A stretch of 62,149 nucleotides of DNA, taken from NCBI GenBank assembly GCA_011523785.1, contig WTFW01000059.1, positions 1 to 62,149 of the forward strand, read 5' to 3'. Origin of the DNA: Chloroflexota bacterium (lineage in GTDB: Bacteria; Chloroflexota; UBA11872). Shown here one piece after another: positions 29,059-37,858 of the stretch (the first letter of the stretch is position 1; each line of letters opens with the position of its first letter). The notes beneath the pieces are model-generated. The model saw only the letters and a list, made by a program, of their open reading frames with translations, made no database searches and was not told the origin of the DNA. The position numbers and the translations under genes are program-made.

Positions 29059-30248
29059 CCATCGATCCGGGCCACGAACGCCAAGGCAAACGCGGTCGTG
29101 CCGCTACTACGGTGATTCCACAAGAAGACTTGAACGGCCTCGACGTCGGGCGGTAGTCGCAGGATCCGCGCCTGGCGCCGCCACCCGTTCGGCAGGCCGC
29201 CCTGCAAACCGAAGACGGCATGGTCGGCTCGCCCGGTGGCACGGACGTACAGCCCAAAGTGCGGCTGGCCGCCGCCTACCCAGACTTCGCTCGCGAAGAG
29301 GTAGCAGGCAGCGGGCGCCGCCGGAATCCACTCGCTGCGGACCCGAGTGGTTCGCTCCGGCCCGTTCGCGTTGTCCATCACCAGGGCGGAAACCGGCCGG
29401 CCATCCAGGTCTGCGAACCCAACATAGATCGCACCTGCCGGGACGGGGCCGTCCGGGGGCGCTGGCGGGTGTTCGGCAAAGCCCAGCGGGAGGCCGGCGT
29501 GCGTGACGCCCCAGGTGAACAGGCCGTTGGGCGCCAGATTGCGCAGCAGGCGAGATTGCTCGTGTCCTCGCCGGCCATCGTCGGCCTGCCAGCCCAGCTC
29601 GGCGCGTACTGACCCGCCGCTGGCAATGTCATTGCGCCACAGCTGCACTCGCCTTAAGCGTCGTCCGTCGCCGCATGTATCGCGACGTGGATCGACGGGA
29701 ATCTCAACGGTCGCCAGCTCGGGGCCGTACGGCGGCTCAGCCAGGTCCTGCGATAGCTCATCCAGGAGCCGAAGCGCAGCCTCCGGGGCGTTGACCCCGG
29801 CGCGTAGGACCGACTCGCGAACGAGCGAGAGCGCGCGCCTGGAATCGCCGGTCCTCCGGGCCAGGATCGCGTTCAGGTGCAAGAGAACGCTTGAGGTGCT
29901 GGCAGCTCCCCGTGGCGTGCCGCCGAGGGAGCGAAGTACGGCCAGTTCGTCGGCCGCGCCGCCAAAGTCACCCCGAAGCAGGGCCTGTGACAGCCGAAAG
30001 TTGCTTGCCGCGTCGCTCGCAGGATCGACGGCGACAGCCGCTTCGAATGCGGAGCCCGCCAGGTCATTCGCCCCGTGCAGCACCGCCAGCTGCCCGACGT
30101 TGACGAACAGGGCGGACACGGCGCAACGAGCGCTGAAGCCGATGACGGCTCCCGTGAGCAGCAGGAGAGCGGCGAGCGCGATCGGACGTCGTCGCACGTA
30201 CCAGCGCAGCAAGTAAGAGCCGCTACGTGCGCGGCCGTCCCTAGCCAC
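29055..30248 (-). CDS. Membrane-anchored protein of unknown function in the exopolysaccharide unit
   Basis: A 397-residue protein I do not recognise. One N-terminal membrane helix (about residues 22-45, 'IALAALLLLTGAVIGFSA') is followed by a helical region with TPR-like spacing ('DLAGSAFEAAVAVDPASDAASNFRLSQAL', about 60-150), then a beta-rich half (about 210-397) with Trp/Gly-rich 'NGLFTWGVTHAGLPLGF' and 'VEAVQVFLWNHRSSGTT', similar in feel to a carbohydrate-binding sandwich. Predicted outside the membrane. It starts with GTG overlapping the stop of the Wzz/BY-kinase and ends overlapping the GT2 gene, so it is made with them. Sensor, tether or assembly factor for the glycan are possible. Confidence 0.75.
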   Translation of the reverse strand: MARDGRARSGSYLLRWYVRRRPIALAALLLLTGAVIGFSARCAVSALFVNVGQLAVLHGANDLAGSAFEAAVAVDPASDAASNFRLSQALLRGDFGGAADELAVLRSLGGTPRGAASTSSVLLHLNAILARRTGDSRRALSLVRESVLRAGVNAPEAALRLLDELSQDLAEPPYGPELATVEIPVDPRRDTCGDGRRLRRVQLWRNDIASGGSVRAELGWQADDGRRGHEQSRLLRNLAPNGLFTWGVTHAGLPLGFAEHPPAPPDGPVPAGAIYVGFADLDGRPVSALVMDNANGPERTTRVRSEWIPAAPAACYLFASEVWVGGGQPHFGLYVRATGRADHAVFGLQGGLPNGWRRQARILRLPPDVEAVQVFLWNHRSSGTTAFALAFVARIDG

Positions 30249-31623
30249 GCTCCGACGGATCCCAGGCAGCGGCGCCTTCGGAATCTGAAGGACCGGCGCC
30301 GTATGCGTAGTCGCCGTAGTACGCCGCGGTGACCCGCGGCCGCGCCGCGTTGATGACCGCGCCCAGGAGTACGGCGTCTGTCTTCAGCAGCGCGTCCCGC
30401 GCTTGCAGCAGAGCTCCAGGCCGCGTGACCCCGGCCTGGGCGACTAGCACCACGGCTCCACCGGTCGCCGCCAGGACGACCGGATCGGACACGCCAAGCA
30501 CCGGCGGACTGTCCACGATCACGACATCCGCCAGGTTGGCCAGATCGTCCAGCACCTCGCGCATTCGCGCCGAGGCCAGCAGTTCCGTGGCGTTGGGCGG
30601 CGAGGCGCCCGCCGCAAGGAGCGACACGTTGCGGAACGCCGTGGGCCGCAGCGTCGCGGCTGAGTCCGCCTTCGGATTCACCAGTAGGCTGGAAAGGCCT
30701 CGCGTGTTCCGCAGACCGAAGAGGCGGTGCAGCTGGGGGCGCCGTAGGTCGCCGTCCACCAACACAACCCGCCGGTCCAGCTGGCCGAAGGTGTGGGCCA
30801 GGCTGGCGGCGGTTGTCGACTTGCCTTCGCCCTGGCCGGCGCTGGTCACCAGCAGGCGGACGGGCTGGGGGAGGCCCCAGAGGTCGATGCCGGTTCGAAT
30901 CTTGCGATAGGCCTCCGCCGCGGTTGGTGGCAGGTTCCCGACTCTCGCTCTACGAGTCCCGCCGCCAGGCAAGATCCCCACGACGCCGAGCGGGGCCAAA
31001 CCCAGCTCTTGCACGTCGTCGGGAGACTTGATCGTGTCGTCCCGGTACTCCAGCAGTCCGGCGATAGCCACCGCCGCCAGCAGACCGGCAACGACACCGA
31101 CCACCGTGTTCACGACCGGACGCGGAGCGATGGGCGCCGTGGGCACGGTCGCGGGCTGGGCGATTCGCAGCACACGCGCTTCGCGTCCGGCTGGGAGAAA
31201 CGGCTGCTGCTGCTCGATGAATACGCGCGCCGCGGTGTTGGCCAGGTCGCGTGCAAGCTCCGGATCAGAAGTCTCGCCCCGGATTTCCAGCAGTTGCGTT
31301 TGGGCGATGGCCACGCCGGTCAGCAGGTCATCCAGGTCCTCCGGTGCGATCGCCAGCTGGAGTTCCCGGGCGACCTGTTCCAGCACCACCCGCTGAGTTG
31401 CCATGCGGGCGTAGGTCTTCACCAGCTGCTGGCTGAGCAGCGCGTCGCTGTAGGTGACGGTGCCGGGTGCGGCCGACCGGTTGACCAGAACGGTGGCCGT
31501 GGCTCGGTAGGTCGGGTCGATGGCCTGCGAAACGCCCCAGGCCGACGCACCGCCGACGGCCATGCCAATGAGCAGCACCCACCACCAGCGCAAGATGACG
31601 GCCGTCAGCCAGCGAGGCTCCAC
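30241..31623 (-). CDS. Wzz-type chain-length regulator fused to BY-kinase
   Basis: A 460-residue polysaccharide co-polymerase. Two membrane helices (about residues 12-32 and 165-190) flank the external Wzz domain. The cytoplasmic kinase has Walker A 'SAGQGEGKSTTAASLAHTF', Walker A' 'RRVVLVDGDLRRPQLHRLF' and Walker B 'DVVIVDSPPVLGVSD'. A short C-terminal tyrosine cluster ('YYGDYAY') is the expected autophosphorylation site. Such enzymes control capsule or EPS chain length by phosphorylation cycles. First gene of the minus-strand unit of three, facing away from the DUF1761 gene. Confidence 0.93.
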   Translation of the reverse strand: MEPRWLTAVILRWWWVLLIGMAVGGASAWGVSQAIDPTYRATATVLVNRSAAPGTVTYSDALLSQQLVKTYARMATQRVVLEQVARELQLAIAPEDLDDLLTGVAIAQTQLLEIRGETSDPELARDLANTAARVFIEQQQPFLPAGREARVLRIAQPATVPTAPIAPRPVVNTVVGVVAGLLAAVAIAGLLEYRDDTIKSPDDVQELGLAPLGVVGILPGGGTRRARVGNLPPTAAEAYRKIRTGIDLWGLPQPVRLLVTSAGQGEGKSTTAASLAHTFGQLDRRVVLVDGDLRRPQLHRLFGLRNTRGLSSLLVNPKADSAATLRPTAFRNVSLLAAGASPPNATELLASARMREVLDDLANLADVVIVDSPPVLGVSDPVVLAATGGAVVLVAQAGVTRPGALLQARDALLKTDAVLLGAVINAARPRVTAAYYGDYAYGAGPSDSEGAAAWDPSERG

Positions 31624-31883
31624 ACCACAACCTCTCGGGAAGAGCTGCGCCCCCGCCCGTAAGCTGCGGCTCGTGGTGAATCTGGGTCGCGTCCGGACGC
31701 CGCCTGGGCACGCGTCGGACTGCCGGACAGGATACTAGGACCGCAATTCCGGGTCGCGTTCCTGTGCCGGTTGCAATCAACCAACGAGGAGGCGAGCGCC
31801 GCTCCCCGCTTGACGCCCGGCTCGGGTGCGGATTAAACCGTGACTGACGGCGCATCCCCGCGAACGAGGAAAGGCACATCGAC

Positions 31884-32306
31884 ATGACCCTCTGGACCGG
31901 AGATCTCAACTACGTGGCCGTGATCGTGGCCGCGCTGATCCCCATGGCGCTCGGCATGTGGTGGTATGCCCCGCGGTACGGCTTGGGCGACATCTGGCTC
32001 AACCTGGTCGGCATGACCCAGGAGGAGATTCAGGAAGGCGGTGGGTCGGGACCCGCCATGGGCCTCACGCTCATCGGCGCGGTGGTGCAGTCCTACGTGC
32101 TGGCGCTGCTGGTCAAGATGACGGGTGCGGCCGGGTTTGGCGAAGGCGCCATCCTGGGCCTCTGGCTCCTGGTTGGGATCATCGCCACCACCAGCCTGGG
32201 CGTGTACGTCTTTGCCGGCCGCGGGCTGAAGCTATGGGCCTTCAACAACGCCTACCACCTCGTCGGCGTCATTCTCATGACGGGCCTGCTCGCAGCCTGG
32301 TCGTAG
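31884..32306 (+). CDS. DUF1761 family membrane protein
   Basis: A 140-residue protein with four hydrophobic segments. 'IPMALGMWWYAPRYGLGDIWL' at residues 15-35 and 'WAFNNAYHLVGVILMTGLLAAW' at the end match the DUF1761 pattern. No catalytic residues are obvious and the function of the family is unknown. The start ATG has a purine-rich site (GAGGAAAGG) 8-16 bases upstream. It ends 17 bases before the acyltransferase, so the two may be co-transcribed. Confidence 0.85.
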   Translation: MTLWTGDLNYVAVIVAALIPMALGMWWYAPRYGLGDIWLNLVGMTQEEIQEGGGSGPAMGLTLIGAVVQSYVLALLVKMTGAAGFGEGAILGLWLLVGIIATTSLGVYVFAGRGLKLWAFNNAYHLVGVILMTGLLAAWS

Positions 32307-32323
32307 TCACCGGAAGCCCGTCC

Positions 32324-33217
32324 GTGCCTGACCGTCTGCGCTCGCTTCGCGACACGACGCTCTACGGTCTGGCCCTCGCGGGAACCGGCCTGGTCGCGCT
32401 CGTACCCGCAGGTCTCGTCGATGCTCTGGCCGCGCGGGCCGGCCGGCTGGTTTACCGTCGCGCGGGCGCCCGAGCCGACCGGTTGCGCGCCAACCTGCGC
32501 GTCGTAGTTGGAACCGATGCGCCGGACTCGAAGATCGAAGCGCTGGCCGAGGGGGTATATGCCGCGTACGGGCAATACTTGGCCGAGTTTTTCACTATGC
32601 ACTGGCCGGATCTCTGGGGGCGCCGACGCCGGCTGGTGGTTGACGAAACCACGCTTCGGGAGGCCAAGCGCCTGGGCAACGGCGTGGTGCTGTTTGGTAT
32701 TCACGCCGGCAACTGGGATCTGGCCGCCTCGGAATGCGCCCGCCGCTACGGCGCCTTTCACAGCGCTGGCGAATCGGTGGAGCCGGCCTGGCTGGGCCTT
32801 CTGAGTAACCGCGTGCGCCGGGGCGCCGGCACACGCCTCTATGACCCAATGAACGCGGCCCGACCGTTGCTCCGTGCCCTGCGCAACGGCGACATCATTG
32901 GGCTGGTTGCCGATCGAGCGGTAGCTGGACCGGGTGTTGTTGTCGAACTCTGCGGTCGATCCGCCCGCCTGCCCGTTGGTCCCGTATGGCTGGCCCTGCG
33001 TAACGGCGCGCCGTTGCTCCCCACGGCCATCGAGCGCCAGCCTGACGGCACGGTCTTTGTCGAGTTCCTGGACGAGGTCGAGCTCTCGGATCTCAAGCCC
33101 AACGCCGAGGGCATCGCCGTCGGCGTCCAGCGCATGGCCGAGGCGCTGACGGTCCTGATCCGCCGTGCGTATCCAAGCTGGTTCGCGCTTCAGGAAGTCT
33201 GGCCGGACGAGGCGTAG
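32324..33217 (+). CDS. Lysophospholipid/lipid A-type acyltransferase (LpxL/PatA-like)
   Basis: A 297-residue protein of the LpxL/HtrB-like acyltransferase family. The catalytic HX4D motif is 'HAGNWD' (about residue 125), followed by the arginine-containing substrate block 'GLVADRAVAGPGV'. There is a hydrophobic N-terminal segment. The GTG start follows DUF1761. In Gram-negatives this family acylates lipid A, and in actinobacteria PatA acylates phosphatidylinositol mannosides. As no lipid A genes are seen here, a PatA-like role on a glycolipid is the better guess. Confidence 0.82.
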   Translation: MPDRLRSLRDTTLYGLALAGTGLVALVPAGLVDALAARAGRLVYRRAGARADRLRANLRVVVGTDAPDSKIEALAEGVYAAYGQYLAEFFTMHWPDLWGRRRRLVVDETTLREAKRLGNGVVLFGIHAGNWDLAASECARRYGAFHSAGESVEPAWLGLLSNRVRRGAGTRLYDPMNAARPLLRALRNGDIIGLVADRAVAGPGVVVELCGRSARLPVGPVWLALRNGAPLLPTAIERQPDGTVFVEFLDEVELSDLKPNAEGIAVGVQRMAEALTVLIRRAYPSWFALQEVWPDEA

Positions 33218-33312
33218 CGAGCGGCAATCCGTAAGCCGCTGCTCAAGCGAGATAACCAGGACTAGCCCAGGCGCGGCGGCTTTAGGGTATGGTTGAAACA
33301 TAAGTAGCCATC

Positions 33313-34749
33313 GTGCGCCGAAGAAAAACCAGAGCGCGCGAACATCGGAAACTGCGCGCCTATGGCCATGTTGAGCTTGCGTGCCTGATCCAGGGAGCAT
33401 CCCCCATCGCTAGTTTCATTGACCTCGGAGTTCGCCAAGACCTCGCCGACGACCTCGCCGACCAGTCCATCACCGATCCCACACCCATCCAGGCCGCCTG
33501 CATCCCACTCTTGCTCGACGGACGTGACGTCGTGGGCCAGGCCCGCACCGGGTCCGGCAAGACGCTGGCCTATGTGCTGCCGTTGTTGGAGAGCATCGAC
33601 GCCGACAGCAAAGAGCAGCAGGCCCTCGTATTGGGACCCACGCGCGAATTGGTTGAGCAGATCGCCTCCGTCACCGAGCCGCTGGCCGCCCGCCTGGGCG
33701 CGCGCGTCGTCCGAATCCTGGGCGGTGTCAGCTACGGCCCGCAGCGCAAGGCCCTGGACGCCGGCGCGCAGATTGTGGTGGCCACGCCCGGCCGGGCGCT
33801 GGACCTGATCGAAAGCGGCAGCCTTCGCACCGACGCCGTGCGTGTGGTCGTGCTGGACGAAGCCGACCTGATGTTCGACATCGGGATGGCGCCCCAGGTG
33901 GAAGCCATCCTGCGCCACACGCCGGCGAACCGGCAGACCTCACTGTTCTCGGCCACCGTGCCCGACTGGGTGCGGCGTATCACCGAGCGTCAACTCAAGA
34001 ATCCCAAGTGGATCGAACTGGACACCGAACCCGAGGACCGGCCGGACATCGACCACGAAGTCTGGATCGTGCCGGAGGTGGAGCGCCTCGCCGCCGTGCA
34101 GCACATCCTGGACGAGACCCGCGGCACGCCCACGATCGTGTTTGGACGGACGCGTCACCAGGTGTCGCGGTTGGGCGCGCGGCTGAAGAGTACGGGGATA
34201 CGGGTCGACTCGATCCAGGGGGCCATGGCGCAGAATGCGCGCAGCCGCGTGATCGAACGTTTGCGCAGCTCACGCATCGACGTGCTGGTGGCCACCAACG
34301 TGGCCGCGCGCGGGCTGGACATCGAGGGCCTGGGACAGGTGATCAACTACGACGTGCCCGAAGACCCGAACCTCTTCACCCACCGCACCGGGCGGACGGG
34401 CCGCATGGGCGGCTTGGGTCGCTCGATCACACTGGTCAGCGGAGCGGACCTGGGGGCGCTTAACGCCATCGAGCGCATTCTGGGCGGCAAGCTGGTCAGG
34501 CGCACGTGGAGAGACATCCAAGGCGAGAACGGCGCAACCAACGGCCACACGCCGCGCGACCTGGCCGCCGCCGCGACGGTCGGTGCCGGCGGGCACAAGG
34601 TGCTACCCGGCGAACGCCTGAGCGCCAATCGCCGCACGAGCCGGCCGCCGGCGGAACACGAGCGAAGCCCATCGGCCAACGGTGAGTCGGACAGGCCGCG
34701 TCGCCGCAGCCGGCGCCGGCGCCGCGCACGGGTCGCCGCCTCGCAGTAG
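33313..34749 (+). CDS. DEAD-box RNA helicase
   Basis: A 478-residue DEAD-box protein: Q motif 'FIDLGVRQDLADDL...TPIQ', motif I 'ARTGSGKT', Ia 'PTRELVEQ', II 'LDEAD', III 'FSATVP', V 'VATNVAARGLDI', VI 'HRTGRTGRMG'. The C-terminal tail (about 425-478) is Arg/Ser-rich, a usual RNA-binding extension. A GTG at 33313 gives an unusually basic N-terminal extension; the true start may be slightly downstream, but no ATG is in frame before the Q motif. RNA unwinding in ribosome assembly or decay is the usual role. Confidence 0.93.
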   Translation: MRRRKTRAREHRKLRAYGHVELACLIQGASPIASFIDLGVRQDLADDLADQSITDPTPIQAACIPLLLDGRDVVGQARTGSGKTLAYVLPLLESIDADSKEQQALVLGPTRELVEQIASVTEPLAARLGARVVRILGGVSYGPQRKALDAGAQIVVATPGRALDLIESGSLRTDAVRVVVLDEADLMFDIGMAPQVEAILRHTPANRQTSLFSATVPDWVRRITERQLKNPKWIELDTEPEDRPDIDHEVWIVPEVERLAAVQHILDETRGTPTIVFGRTRHQVSRLGARLKSTGIRVDSIQGAMAQNARSRVIERLRSSRIDVLVATNVAARGLDIEGLGQVINYDVPEDPNLFTHRTGRTGRMGGLGRSITLVSGADLGALNAIERILGGKLVRRTWRDIQGENGATNGHTPRDLAAAATVGAGGHKVLPGERLSANRRTSRPPAEHERSPSANGESDRPRRRSRRRRRARVAASQ

Positions 34750-34825
34750 ACGAGCGCGCGCCACAGCCGGCCGCGGGCGCCGACGACCTACAATCCGGCC
34801 TCACCGCCAAGCCTGAGATTTCACT

Positions 34826-35995
34826 ATGTCTGACACGCTTCGCGTCGGCCTGATTGCCGAGCCCGCCGGCTGGCACCTGGACGGCCTGATCAAGGTGTGC
34901 GCCGAACATCCCGAGGTCGGCGAGGTCGCCGTTGCGGACGCCACCGGCCAGGTCGCCGGCGTGTTTCGACCGATCACAGGCTCCTCGCCTGATCCGCACT
35001 GGCAGGCCCGCGAGCACGAGCCGGGTTCCGGCCCGCCGCCGGGCTGGACCAAGTTCGGACGCGAGGTCAACACCGCGGCCATCCTGGGCGACAAGCTCGT
35101 GGCCAGCTTCACCGACCACCGCCGGCTGCTGGACGAGTACAAGCCGGATGCCGTGCTGGTGACCATGGAACCGCGCAAGATGCCGCCGGTGCTGATCGAC
35201 TGCCTGGAAGCCGGCGTGCACGTGTTCCACGAGAAGCCCGCCTGCGGACGCATCGAGGACTACCGGCGCGTTGTGGACGTGGCGAACCGCTCATCGGCCC
35301 ACCTCTGCGTCGCCTTCAACATGCGCGGCCTGGCCGGCGTTCGCGAAGCCCGGCAGGTGGTGCAGAGCGGCGCGTTGGGGCGGCTGTTTGGCATGCAGGT
35401 GCACTACGTGGCCGAGCACCCGCGCACCTGGCTGTGGGAAGAGCTGGCCGACGGCTGGATGTACGACCGCGACCGCGGCGGCGGGCATCTAATCTTCCTG
35501 GGCTGCCACTACCTGGACCTGATGCGCTACATCACCGGCGCCAACGTGCGCCAGGTGGCCGGCTTCGCCGACAACGTGGGCGGTGAACCGATCAACGCCG
35601 AGGACGCCTACGCCGTCAGCCTGCGGTTCGACAACGGCATGGTCGGAACCTTCAGCGGCGGTTTCATGACCCCGTCGTCACAGAAGCACGACGGCCTGCA
35701 GATCTGGGGCAGCCGCGGCTGGCTGCGGTTCAATCCCGAAGCCGACGACGGCCTCGAGTGGTTCACGCGCGAAGGCGCCGGCGTCACCGCACCACAACGC
35801 CGGCTCAGCTTCACGGATACCGGCGTCAGCGGCGGGTTCGACCAGTTCAAGCACGAGTTCTTCCAGGCCTGCCTGGGCAACGGCGCACCGCCTGTCACAG
35901 CCGACGACGCCCTCTGGATGCACGAAACCGCCTGGGCCGCCAGGCGAGCTTCAGACACCGGCCAGACGCAGACGGTTACCTTGGGAGGGGTGTAG
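34826..35995 (+). CDS. Gfo/Idh/MocA family oxidoreductase
   Basis: A 389-residue NAD(P)-dependent enzyme. The Rossmann start is 'RVGLIAEPAGWHLDGL' (glycine motif degraded), followed by 'GVHVFHEKPACGR' with the EKP motif Lys, and C-terminal-domain 'GGGHLIFLGCHYLDLMRY' with the catalytic His/Asp. The extension at about 50-90 ('REHEPGSGPPPGW') is longer than in most members. Typical substrates are sugars, inositols or their derivatives. A second family member lies at 50102-51085. Confidence 0.85.
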   Translation: MSDTLRVGLIAEPAGWHLDGLIKVCAEHPEVGEVAVADATGQVAGVFRPITGSSPDPHWQAREHEPGSGPPPGWTKFGREVNTAAILGDKLVASFTDHRRLLDEYKPDAVLVTMEPRKMPPVLIDCLEAGVHVFHEKPACGRIEDYRRVVDVANRSSAHLCVAFNMRGLAGVREARQVVQSGALGRLFGMQVHYVAEHPRTWLWEELADGWMYDRDRGGGHLIFLGCHYLDLMRYITGANVRQVAGFADNVGGEPINAEDAYAVSLRFDNGMVGTFSGGFMTPSSQKHDGLQIWGSRGWLRFNPEADDGLEWFTREGAGVTAPQRRLSFTDTGVSGGFDQFKHEFFQACLGNGAPPVTADDALWMHETAWAARRASDTGQTQTVTLGGV

Positions 35996-36032
35996 CGCGG
36001 GCGCAGCCGCGAGTCGCCCCCAGGAGCACGAC

Positions 36033-36371
36033 GTGACCGAGCGAAAGGAATCGAACAGCTTTGCGGCGGCACGCCAACAGGCCAAGCTTCCCGCTATCCA
36101 CCCTGGCGAGACTCTGAACGAGGAGTTTCTGCGTCCGCTCAATCTGAGCCAGTACCGGCTGGCCAAGGCCATCGGGGTGGACCCCCGCCGGATTCATGCG
36201 ATCGTCCATGGCCAGCGGGCAATCTCGGCCGAGTCCGCGCTGCTGCTGGCGCGCTTCTTCGGGAACTCGGCTGCGTTCTGGATGGGCCTGCAGAGTCAGT
36301 TCGACCTGGAAATCGCCGAAGACCGGCTGGCCGGCCGGTTGGAGGCAGTCGCGGCATACGCGAGGGAATAA
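36033..36371 (+). CDS. higA: HigA-type antitoxin without a partner (orphan)
   Basis: A 112-residue HTH protein of the HigA/VapI family: 'HPGETLNEEFLRPLNLSQYRLAKAIGVDPRRIHAIVHG' followed by 'ALLLARFFGNSAAFWMGLQ'. The recognition helix and the 'FWMGLQ' end are diagnostic. The usual order is higB then higA, but the 37 bases upstream contain no toxin and the preceding gene is an oxidoreductase. The start GTG is at 36033. It may act as a lone regulator or be a cluster relic. Confidence 0.88.
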   Translation: MTERKESNSFAAARQQAKLPAIHPGETLNEEFLRPLNLSQYRLAKAIGVDPRRIHAIVHGQRAISAESALLLARFFGNSAAFWMGLQSQFDLEIAEDRLAGRLEAVAAYARE

Positions 36372-36551
36372 GCCGTGACGTCCCATCGTTTCCGTTTAGC
36401 GCTACCAACATGAGCACTCAAGCCATCCGGCGCAGCTCCCATCAGAGCGCTGCCGACCCCGACCAGCGAAATTCCCGGCGACACGCCAGTTTTCTCGAGT
36501 CGAATGACGACCTATTGATGGTCTATATTTAGTCCGATCAGGAGGTTGCAC

Positions 36552-36827
36552 ATGAGCCTTTCAACTCGGATCAGGCCGATCAGCTACGTCAAGGCCCATG
36601 CCGCTGAAATTATTCGAACGCTTGACGAGCAGCCGGAGCCGCTAGTCATAACGCAGAACGGCGAGGCCAAGGCGGTCCTGCAGGACATTGACGCCTACGA
36701 GGAAACGCAGGAGACGCTGGCGCTCCTCAAGATTCTGGCCCTGGGCAACCGGCAGATCGCCGAGGGTCGAGTGCAGCCTGCCGCCGATGTCATGGCCAGA
36801 CTGCGGGAGCGTCTATCGGCGCGCTGA
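36552..36827 (+). CDS. Phd/YefM-family antitoxin
   Basis: About 91 residues. The N-terminal fold 'IRPISYVKAHAAEIIRTL' and 'PLVITQNGEAKAVLQDIDAYEE' are the Phd/YefM signature; the C-terminal helix would mask the toxin. The ATG at 36552 is preceded 6 bases upstream by CAGGAGG, so the in-frame TTG at 36546 is rejected. Its stop overlaps the toxin start (TGATG). Upstream, an AT-rich stretch with CTATATTTAG (36520s) could be the self-repressed promoter-operator typical of these pairs. Confidence 0.92.
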   Translation: MSLSTRIRPISYVKAHAAEIIRTLDEQPEPLVITQNGEAKAVLQDIDAYEETQETLALLKILALGNRQIAEGRVQPAADVMARLRERLSAR

Positions 36828-37153
36828 TGTTCTTCAAGGTTCAGCTGACCGATGACGCGGTGCTCGATTTGGACGATGTCTGCGACTACATCCGCCGGTA
36901 TCGCTCGCCAGTCGCGGCGGAGCACGTGTTGGAGCGAATCGAACAGGCCTTGAGCAGCCTGTCCGAGTACCCGAACCGCGGTGGTTTCCCAAAGGAACTG
37001 TTGGACGTTGGGATTCGCGAGTATCGGGAGATCTTCATCACGCCCTACCGCATCGTCTACCGAGTGACGGATCAAACCGTAGACGTTTATCTCATCGCGG
37101 ACGGGCGACGCGACATGCGGACATTGCTCCAGAGGCGTTTACTGCACGCGTGA
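36827..37153 (+). CDS. RelE/ParE-family toxin
   Basis: A 108-residue toxin. Motifs include 'DLDDVCDYIRRYRSPVAAEHVLERIEQAL', 'EYPNRGGFPKELL' and the C-terminal 'PYRIVYRVTDQTVDVYLIADGRRDM', the standard ParE/RelE beta-sheet end. ParE proteins inhibit gyrase while RelE cleaves ribosomal mRNA; sequence alone does not separate them, though 'ADGRRDMRTLL' is ParE-like. It is coupled to the Phd-type antitoxin by a one-base overlap, forming the only complete pair in this cluster. Confidence 0.92.
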   Translation: MFFKVQLTDDAVLDLDDVCDYIRRYRSPVAAEHVLERIEQALSSLSEYPNRGGFPKELLDVGIREYREIFITPYRIVYRVTDQTVDVYLIADGRRDMRTLLQRRLLHA

Positions 37154-37201
37154 ACTGAGCTCGAGCGTCCAGCGAAAGGCCTCGCGGATCTCGGGGTTCG
37201 C

Positions 37202-37453
37202 TCATCCCCATTCCCACTCGTCCCTATCGAAGTTTGAGGGCAGCGCCGCGTCAAGCAATTGATCGTCGCCCTGAGCTCGTAGCCGTGCCGCAGCCTCGGC
37301 CCACCCGGCCCGTACAGGGAACCCACGCTCGATCAGAATCCCCGCCCCCACGACCCGCAACTGGACTTCTTCTCCGAGGCGGGCCTCGTCGATTGCCGAC
37401 TCGGGTAGGCGGACGAATCTCGAAGCTCCGATTCGCACGATCTTTGTCCTCAT
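37202..37453 (-). CDS. AbrB/MazE-like antitoxin (orphan)
   Basis: An 83-residue SpoVT/AbrB-type swapped-hairpin DNA-binding protein: 'TKIVRIGASRFVRLPESAIDEARLGEEVQLRVVGAGILIE'. The acidic C-terminus (ending 'SNFDRDEWEWG') is where a toxin would bind. The ATG at 37453 gives the normal start; a longer frame adds six unlikely residues. No MazF or PIN toxin follows; the downstream sequence runs straight into the ParE-type gene from the opposite strand. It follows the HigA-type gene by 32 bases. Confidence 0.82.
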   Translation of the reverse strand: MRTKIVRIGASRFVRLPESAIDEARLGEEVQLRVVGAGILIERGFPVRAGWAEAAARLRAQGDDQLLDAALPSNFDRDEWEWG

Positions 37454-37485
37454 CGACAGGTCGCCGGGCACGCGGCAACCGGCGG

Positions 37486-37764
37486 TCAGGCGGGCTGGTA
37501 GCGACGAACGCTGATTTCGCCGGCTTGGGCGCGCATCCGCGCGGCGTCGTACCAGGCCTGCATCTGCAGCAGCAAGTCCATGCGCACGTCAAAGGCCTTC
37601 TCGATGCACAGCGCCATCTCCGGCGAAAGTGCCGCTCGGTCATTCAGCACGTCCGACAGCGTCGACCGCCGGACTCCAAGAATCTCCGCTGCCTTCGTCA
37701 CGCTCAGCCCATGCTCCTCAATGACCTCGGTGCGAACAAAGTCACCGGGATGCGCAGGAGTCAT
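37486..37764 (-). CDS. higA: HigA-family antitoxin (second, apparently orphan)
   Basis: A 92-residue HTH protein: 'HPGDFVRTEVIEEHGLSVTKAAEILGVRRSTLSDVLNDRAALSPEMALCIEKAFDV', a clear HigA/VapI type, different from the copy at 36033. The ATG at 37764 has an adequate purine-rich site; a longer start at 37791 is possible and would overlap a TAA (TAATG) that closes a 22-codon frame ending 'HVGDHG'. That short frame could be the tail of a lost higB, since HigB proteins often end in DYH-G, but the evidence is thin. The ABC permease ends 67 bases upstream. Confidence 0.85.
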   Translation of the reverse strand: MTPAHPGDFVRTEVIEEHGLSVTKAAEILGVRRSTLSDVLNDRAALSPEMALCIEKAFDVRMDLLLQMQAWYDAARMRAQAGEISVRRYQPA

Positions 37765-37858
37765 GTTTGCGCCCATGCGGCAAGTAGCCATTAGCCGTGG
37801 TCCCCCACGTGTGGAGCTTGAGCACCCCAGAATTCGTCATGCTGCGGCGGAAGAGGCA

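Noticed and set aside
37205-37471. Longer start of the AbrB-like gene (MPGDLS)
   Set aside because: The extra residues are not family-like; the ATG at 37453 fits the AbrB fold.
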